This document shows positions 60,639 through 64,000 of a DNA stretch of 64,000 bases, piece by piece. Each line of letters opens with the position of its first letter. The stretch's first letter is position 1. The stretch comes from Croceitalea sp947503285 (GTDB lineage Bacteria > Bacteroidota > Bacteroidia > Flavobacteriales > Flavobacteriaceae): positions 558,001-622,000 of the forward strand of contig NZ_BTGQ01000001.1 in the NCBI RefSeq assembly GCF_036985505.1, read 5' to 3'. The notes below the pieces were generated by a model that was not told the DNA's origin, ran no database searches, and was given only the letters and a program-made list of their open reading frames with translations. Position numbers and translations under genes: made by a program.

Positions 60639-61969
60639 TAGCCTACCCTTTCATTTACCGGAACTGCCCCCTGTTGCCTATTTTCCGCTATACTGGCAGT
60701 TGTTGATTTTGCTTGTACGGAACTTCTAATCTTAATCAGCTTACTGAGTATATCGAACCAGAAAGGTGCCCCTAGTGAAATCGCGAAGGCTGTGATGAGA
60801 TAGCCCCAAAAGTTGGCCCATATATACGGTATGTCTTGAAAAGCGGCATAGGTATCGGTTTTCGTACCAACCGTTCTTTTCTCAATACTATAGTAATCCT
60901 TCGTTCTGTTCGCCAAAAAGGCACTTGGGAACGTGACGATATACGCTTCGCCACAGCTTTCGACAATACGGTGTCTTGAAGTACGTTCGCCCTTATAAGT
61001 GGTCAACGGTTCGGCAGGCAAATCCTCAATTGGTCTAAAACCCATAATATTGTTCACCTCTTCACGATCTTTTTCCAAATCCGTTCTTACTTTTAACAGG
61101 CTGTCAAGCTTACTATCGAAATCCATCCTGTTAAGGGTGAGTTCATCTACTGGTGCTTCAACAACTTCTTCGTTAATTGAATCTTTCTCCGTTTCAGGGG
61201 TATCCGAGGTTTTTTGCCCTTTCCTGTACAGCGCTAAGATCTCTTCATTTTCGTTCATGTAGTTGGAAGCTAGTTGCACCATACCATCCCTGGCCGCTTC
61301 ATCTTTGGCCAAGATCGATACGATTTCCACCGTATTCACATTAAAGCATACCGCCACCCCGAAACCGATTAATACTAAAATAGCCTGAATGGTACGCTTG
61401 TACCACCCGCTTGCACGATTCATGGTATGGTCAAACCACTCCTCTAGGTTGAACTTAAACCTTACCAAATCGTTTTGGGCATCTTCTAATAGTGAAAGCA
61501 GATAGGTTCTGGTCTCTTCCCCCATATCTTGATCGGCATTTGACAAGCCCTCCCTTACCCTATCTATTACCGAGGAATTTGGGTCACCCTTTGCTTTGAG
61601 GATTTCCATTAGGGCCTTTGAAAAATCTGACGGATTGATATAAGAGGGTTTTGAAAAGAAGCGCCCTGAGGCGAGGTATTTGATAACTGGTTGCTCATAA
61701 AAGGCTTTCACCAAATTATGTGTTTCCTTTTCTGGGATAAGATTGCGCTTTAGGCGTTCTTTAGTATCCCAGACTGCTCTCGTAACAATGTTACTACTCT
61801 TTTTTTTCGGTTCGTCCTTGAGCATCCTACTTATGCCATGCCTTAAATTTCTGGCGCGTAAGCCCAGAAAATTTGCAATCATCTCTTGAACGATGGACGC
61901 CAACAGACTGTATATGGAATATATGAAAACAAGTCCGATAACAACGTCTAAAGCTACACTTCCTGTCAT
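60638..61969 (-). CDS. Three-helix membrane protein, operon component
   Basis: A 443-residue membrane protein of unknown family. Transmembrane helices are at about 8-27 (DVVIGLVFIYSIYSLLASIV), 194-212 (IQAILVLIGFGVAVCFNVNT) and 388-405 (WGYLITAFAISLGAPFWFD). The N-terminal loop (30-190) is basic and helical, and the loop 215-385 is acidic with a charged coiled-coil part (LTLNRMDFDSKLDSLLKVRT) and a short beta region. The conserved-looking end SLGAPFWFDILSKLIKIR suggests a real family. It sits between the M15 peptidase and the subtilisin genes and could anchor or scaffold them; that is inferred from position. Confidence 0.75.
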   Translation of the reverse strand: MTGSVALDVVIGLVFIYSIYSLLASIVQEMIANFLGLRARNLRHGISRMLKDEPKKKSSNIVTRAVWDTKERLKRNLIPEKETHNLVKAFYEQPVIKYLASGRFFSKPSYINPSDFSKALMEILKAKGDPNSSVIDRVREGLSNADQDMGEETRTYLLSLLEDAQNDLVRFKFNLEEWFDHTMNRASGWYKRTIQAILVLIGFGVAVCFNVNTVEIVSILAKDEAARDGMVQLASNYMNENEEILALYRKGQKTSDTPETEKDSINEEVVEAPVDELTLNRMDFDSKLDSLLKVRTDLEKDREEVNNIMGFRPIEDLPAEPLTTYKGERTSRHRIVESCGEAYIVTFPSAFLANRTKDYYSIEKRTVGTKTDTYAAFQDIPYIWANFWGYLITAFAISLGAPFWFDILSKLIKIRSSVQAKSTTASIAENRQQGAVPVNERVG

Positions 61970-62037
61970 TTTGTGCTATTTTGAATTTTTAAGATCGATT
62001 TTGGTTTTGGATTGGTTCGGCTATTCTTTTTGAGGTT

Positions 62038-63147
62038 TTATTTGGTGACCCTATCTAGCTTAAATTTGCCTTCGGCACGAAGTTCATTTGCCGTATCGGG
62101 TAGATACTCCCAATGCCAATGTTCCTTGTTTACGGTACGGATAAACCCGAAACGCGGGGCATTATCCTTTAACCAATCATAAAGTACGGTGCCCTCAAAG
62201 CCTATGGTGTTCAAATCAAAGGCGATTCCATTTTGATGATTCGAGCGTCCGGGTTTGGCCGCTCGATTAAAACCGGCCTCTCCATTTTTCCAACCGTCAT
62301 AAAGTCGTTCTTGTTTCGCAAATGTTCTAAACCCACTGGTAATGCTAATAGTAAGATTATTCTTTTTGGCCGCTTCCATTAAGCTCAGATACGGTTCAAA
62401 AGTTTCCATGGCAATTTTCTGCAGTTGGCCTCCGGTCCCTATGATTGCAATAAGTATTTTAGCCCCAATGAAATTACCACTTCGCCATGCAGCATTGTCC
62501 CCTTTACTATGCGCCCATTGTTCCGTTTTGAATACCTGCGAATTTCCCGCGACTAAATTGCTGGAATGCGTCCATCCTATAGGCTCACCCGAGGTCAAAA
62601 TACCATTTTTGATTACCACATGGCGTATTCGAACATATTTTCCAATAGGATTCGTCTGCCTCGAACGTGCCGTAATTTCCACATAGCTGCCATAAGGCAC
62701 AACCTCGCCGATACTATCGAAATTGGAGGGACCTTGACGGACAAGTGCATTTTTGTCTATAACGGTGAAATTATCGCCCATGGGCTCCAAATCCCATTCT
62801 GCTGGAACGTAATTTACGATCTCATTGAGAAGCCCTCCAGCTATATTCGTTGAACGCGTCCAACCTGAGGGGATAAAGTTAGGGGCATCAATAGGTATGG
62901 CATACACATAAACATTCTTCGCACTATCCGTTTTTACCGCTTCAGCCCTGACCTTTGTACGTAAAGGGATTTGTTTCCTTTGCCCTATTTGGGAATCGGG
63001 AGGAATGGTATCACCGCTTTTATACCTAGAAAATTGTTTTAGGTTATTGGGGTTGCGAATAAGGGCCAAGTTGTCATTGATGACAAATTCTTTGTCTAAA
63101 TACGACGGAATATTCACGTTCATTTTCAATTGGTTTTGGTTGTCCAC
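62038..63147 (-). CDS. Leaderless SH3b - M15B peptidoglycan peptidase (VanY-like)
   Basis: A 369-residue protein, first gene of the operon. Two SH3b-like repeats fill about 20-200, each ending in a parallel motif (SGWTRSTNIAGG, IGWTHSSNLVAG). About 225-360 form the D,D/L,D-carboxypeptidase domain: TSGFRTFAKQERLY, zinc ligands His304 and Asp311 in SNHQNGIAFDLN, and Glu342/His345 in KEHWHWEY. It should cleave peptidoglycan stem peptides. There is no signal peptide, so it resembles phage endolysins or delivered effectors more than the usual exported VanY. It lies 68 bp upstream of the membrane-protein gene. Confidence 0.9.
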   Translation of the reverse strand: MDNQNQLKMNVNIPSYLDKEFVINDNLALIRNPNNLKQFSRYKSGDTIPPDSQIGQRKQIPLRTKVRAEAVKTDSAKNVYVYAIPIDAPNFIPSGWTRSTNIAGGLLNEIVNYVPAEWDLEPMGDNFTVIDKNALVRQGPSNFDSIGEVVPYGSYVEITARSRQTNPIGKYVRIRHVVIKNGILTSGEPIGWTHSSNLVAGNSQVFKTEQWAHSKGDNAAWRSGNFIGAKILIAIIGTGGQLQKIAMETFEPYLSLMEAAKKNNLTISITSGFRTFAKQERLYDGWKNGEAGFNRAAKPGRSNHQNGIAFDLNTIGFEGTVLYDWLKDNAPRFGFIRTVNKEHWHWEYLPDTANELRAEGKFKLDRVTK

Positions 63148-63694
63148 TTTGCACTAAGCGTACTGGTCTTATTGGTTTAGTTGGTGTTCTTAAATTTTAT
63201 TGCATTTGCTAAAGTTTGACTATTTTCAAGAATTCGTCAATACCCGATCTTGGGTAATTTCCATGGGGGAATTCAATTGTAGGAAGTCTATTGGTTGGAG
63301 TGTTTAAATATAAAAATTAGCTTTTAAATCCAACTATAGGAAAACCTTATAAATTCTAAGGTTCTTGTCTCGTTTTGAGTTTATTTTCTTACAAAAAACC
63401 TTTTTTTTAAGAAAAACATGCCACTGTTCCATACAAGGTCATTTTTTGGAAGAATCCAAAACGTAGATTTGGTAGTTGACAAGAAGGTTTATTTCAGTGG
63501 GTTCTTAAATCGAGGTCTAGGTCGTCGATTACACGGTAATTTGATGTACTTTCTTAATCGTAAGATACCGTTTTTAATACGGTATAGATACACAGCCCAA
63601 TCTATATGGGCCGTTTACAATGAAGCAATTTAATCAACAATTATACCCGGTCGTAGTACTCTTGATAAAGAAAATACAGCTGCAATAATTCACT
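63148..63694. other. Intergenic region with hairpins and a doubtful small frame
   Basis: About 550 bp between two minus-strand genes, strongly AT-rich. It holds TTTTCTTA...AAGAAAA dyads around 63384-63417, a perfect hairpin ATACCGT (63565-63571) / ACGGTAT (63579-63585), and a short GCCCA/TGGGC stem near 63595-63611. The operon promoter for the M15 gene should be in its left part. A plus-strand frame at 63418-63633 overlaps the hairpins. Confidence 0.4.
63418..63633 (+). CDS. Doubtful small basic protein
   Basis: A 71-codon frame with ATG start (MPLFHTRSFFGRIQNVDLVV). The product is basic and rather hydrophobic (LMYFLNRKIPFLIRYRYTAQ) with no signal or recognisable domain, and no clear ribosome-binding site is seen. 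It overlaps perfect hairpins at the DNA level, which argues that the region may be structured RNA or decayed DNA instead. Confidence 0.25.
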   Translation: MPLFHTRSFFGRIQNVDLVVDKKVYFSGFLNRGLGRRLHGNLMYFLNRKIPFLIRYRYTAQSIWAVYNEAI

Positions 63695-64000
63695 TTAATT
63701 TGCCTGCCATTCTGAAATCCGGTCAAAAACCACTTCTTTAACTATGTCTCGTAGTAATTCTTCATCTGCCGCATCGAGCTCATCCCGGTGCCAAGTAACC
63801 TCAGTTGGGTCTGCTTTAAAAATCATGGTATAGAACGATAATGCGATGACATAACTACCCAATATACTTGGGTGACGGCCATCAAATGCATAAAGATCCA
63901 ACTCAGGATGACGATCTCTGATAACACTCCAAAGTTCCGCGCCTGGACTGACCTGCCCATTGGTTCTGTTCATTATGTTCAGGTAATTCTCTTTAATAAT
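63695..64000 (-). CDS. Partial SGNH/GDSL-type hydrolase (C-terminal part)
   Basis: The frame stays open to the right edge of the window, so the gene is truncated by the edge and the ATG at 63973 is not necessarily the start. About 100 residues are visible. The block DLYAFDGRHPSILGSYVIAL contains the D-x-x-H of the catalytic block V of SGNH/GDSL hydrolases, where Asp and His complete the triad whose Ser lies beyond the window. The remainder is helical. Substrate unknown; family members include esterases and carbohydrate deacetylases. Confidence 0.75.
   Translation of the reverse strand: MIKENYLNIMNRTNGQVSPGAELWSVIRDRHPELDLYAFDGRHPSILGSYVIALSFYTMIFKADPTEVTWHRDELDAADEELLRDIVKEVVFDRISEWQAN

Noticed and set aside
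55422..63147. Type VI or contractile-injection effector cassette
   Set aside because: The enzyme types would fit, but no VgrG, PAAR, sheath, tube or baseplate gene is in the window, so it is not claimed.
1..64000. CRISPR array, tRNA or rRNA genes, insertion sequences
   Set aside because: No regularly spaced repeats, no tRNA- or rRNA-like stretch and no transposase motif were seen in any gap.

Overview
The window looks like a chromosomal segment of a marine member of the Flavobacteriaceae (Bacteroidota). The evidence is a moderately AT-rich composition, several exact TAnnTTTG -7 promoter elements of the Bacteroidota type, lipoprotein and signal-peptide styles typical of the group, and family markers such as DUF4139/TonB-plug proteins, a fused 2-oxoacid dehydrogenase E1, a MutS2-like protein of about 720 residues, YceI, DUF1080 and LytS/LytTR pairs. 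The genus cannot be fixed from the sequence alone. No rRNA, tRNA, transposase, integrase or CRISPR array was seen.

Layout. 0.2-8.8 kb: DUF4139 chimera, DCC thiol oxidoreductase, a molybdopterin oxidoreductase with a small partner, a YD-repeat-like protein and a TPR/HTH membrane regulator. 8.8-10.8 kb: a regulatory region rich in TGTCCAT words, with a perfect 16-bp palindrome, then a lipoprotein of the cholesterol-dependent-cytolysin-like family and a strong terminator. 10.8-18.5 kb: sugar isomerase, MutS2 and a three-gene operon pairing DgcA/DgcN-type D-glutamate enzymes with a kinase-aminotransferase fusion. 18.6-28.2 kb: housekeeping genes (ung, a receiver protein, ppk1 with a leaderless solute-binding-like protein, nucleoside phosphorylase, DUF1835, SUI1, a 2-OG oxygenase, 2-oxoacid dehydrogenase E1). 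28.3-29.6 kb: envelope lipoproteins. 29.6-35.7 kb: a compact biosynthetic operon with flavoprotein, methyltransferase, type III polyketide synthase, FabI-like reductase, FabZ-like dehydratase, FabF-like ketosynthase, acyl carrier protein and a membrane protein, probably making a phenolic or pyrone lipid.

37.5-44.7 kb is a visibly AT-richer accessory island. It holds attC-like hairpins bounded by TTACATAA/TTATGTAA, a small nuclease-like protein, an 808-residue NACHT/NLR-like ATPase with an N-terminal restriction-nuclease-like domain, a ParDE toxin-antitoxin pair, and an ECF sigma/anti-sigma pair in which the anti-sigma factor carries a DUF2846-type domain duplicated as a free-standing upstream gene. 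44.7-48 kb has two beta-lactamase-fold hydrolases, one fused to an esterase and one lacking its catalytic SxxK. 48.2-55.3 kb has a LytS/LytTR two-component system, a barrel-like protein, an alpha/beta hydrolase, a DUF1080 lipoprotein, a SRPBCC/Crp pair with a Crp-like palindrome, and a LamG-like lipoprotein.

55.4-63.1 kb is a six-gene, tightly coupled minus-strand operon: leaderless SH3b-M15 peptidoglycan peptidase, three-helix membrane protein, leaderless SH3b-subtilisin, large secreted barrel-ending protein, membrane patatin phospholipase and a small membrane protein. Peptidase, protease and lipase are encoded together with membrane scaffolds, and I do not recognise the combination as a described system. 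It is my main candidate for an undescribed system, followed by the NLR/cassette island and the CDC-like cytolysin locus. The right edge holds the C-terminal end of an SGNH/GDSL-type hydrolase.
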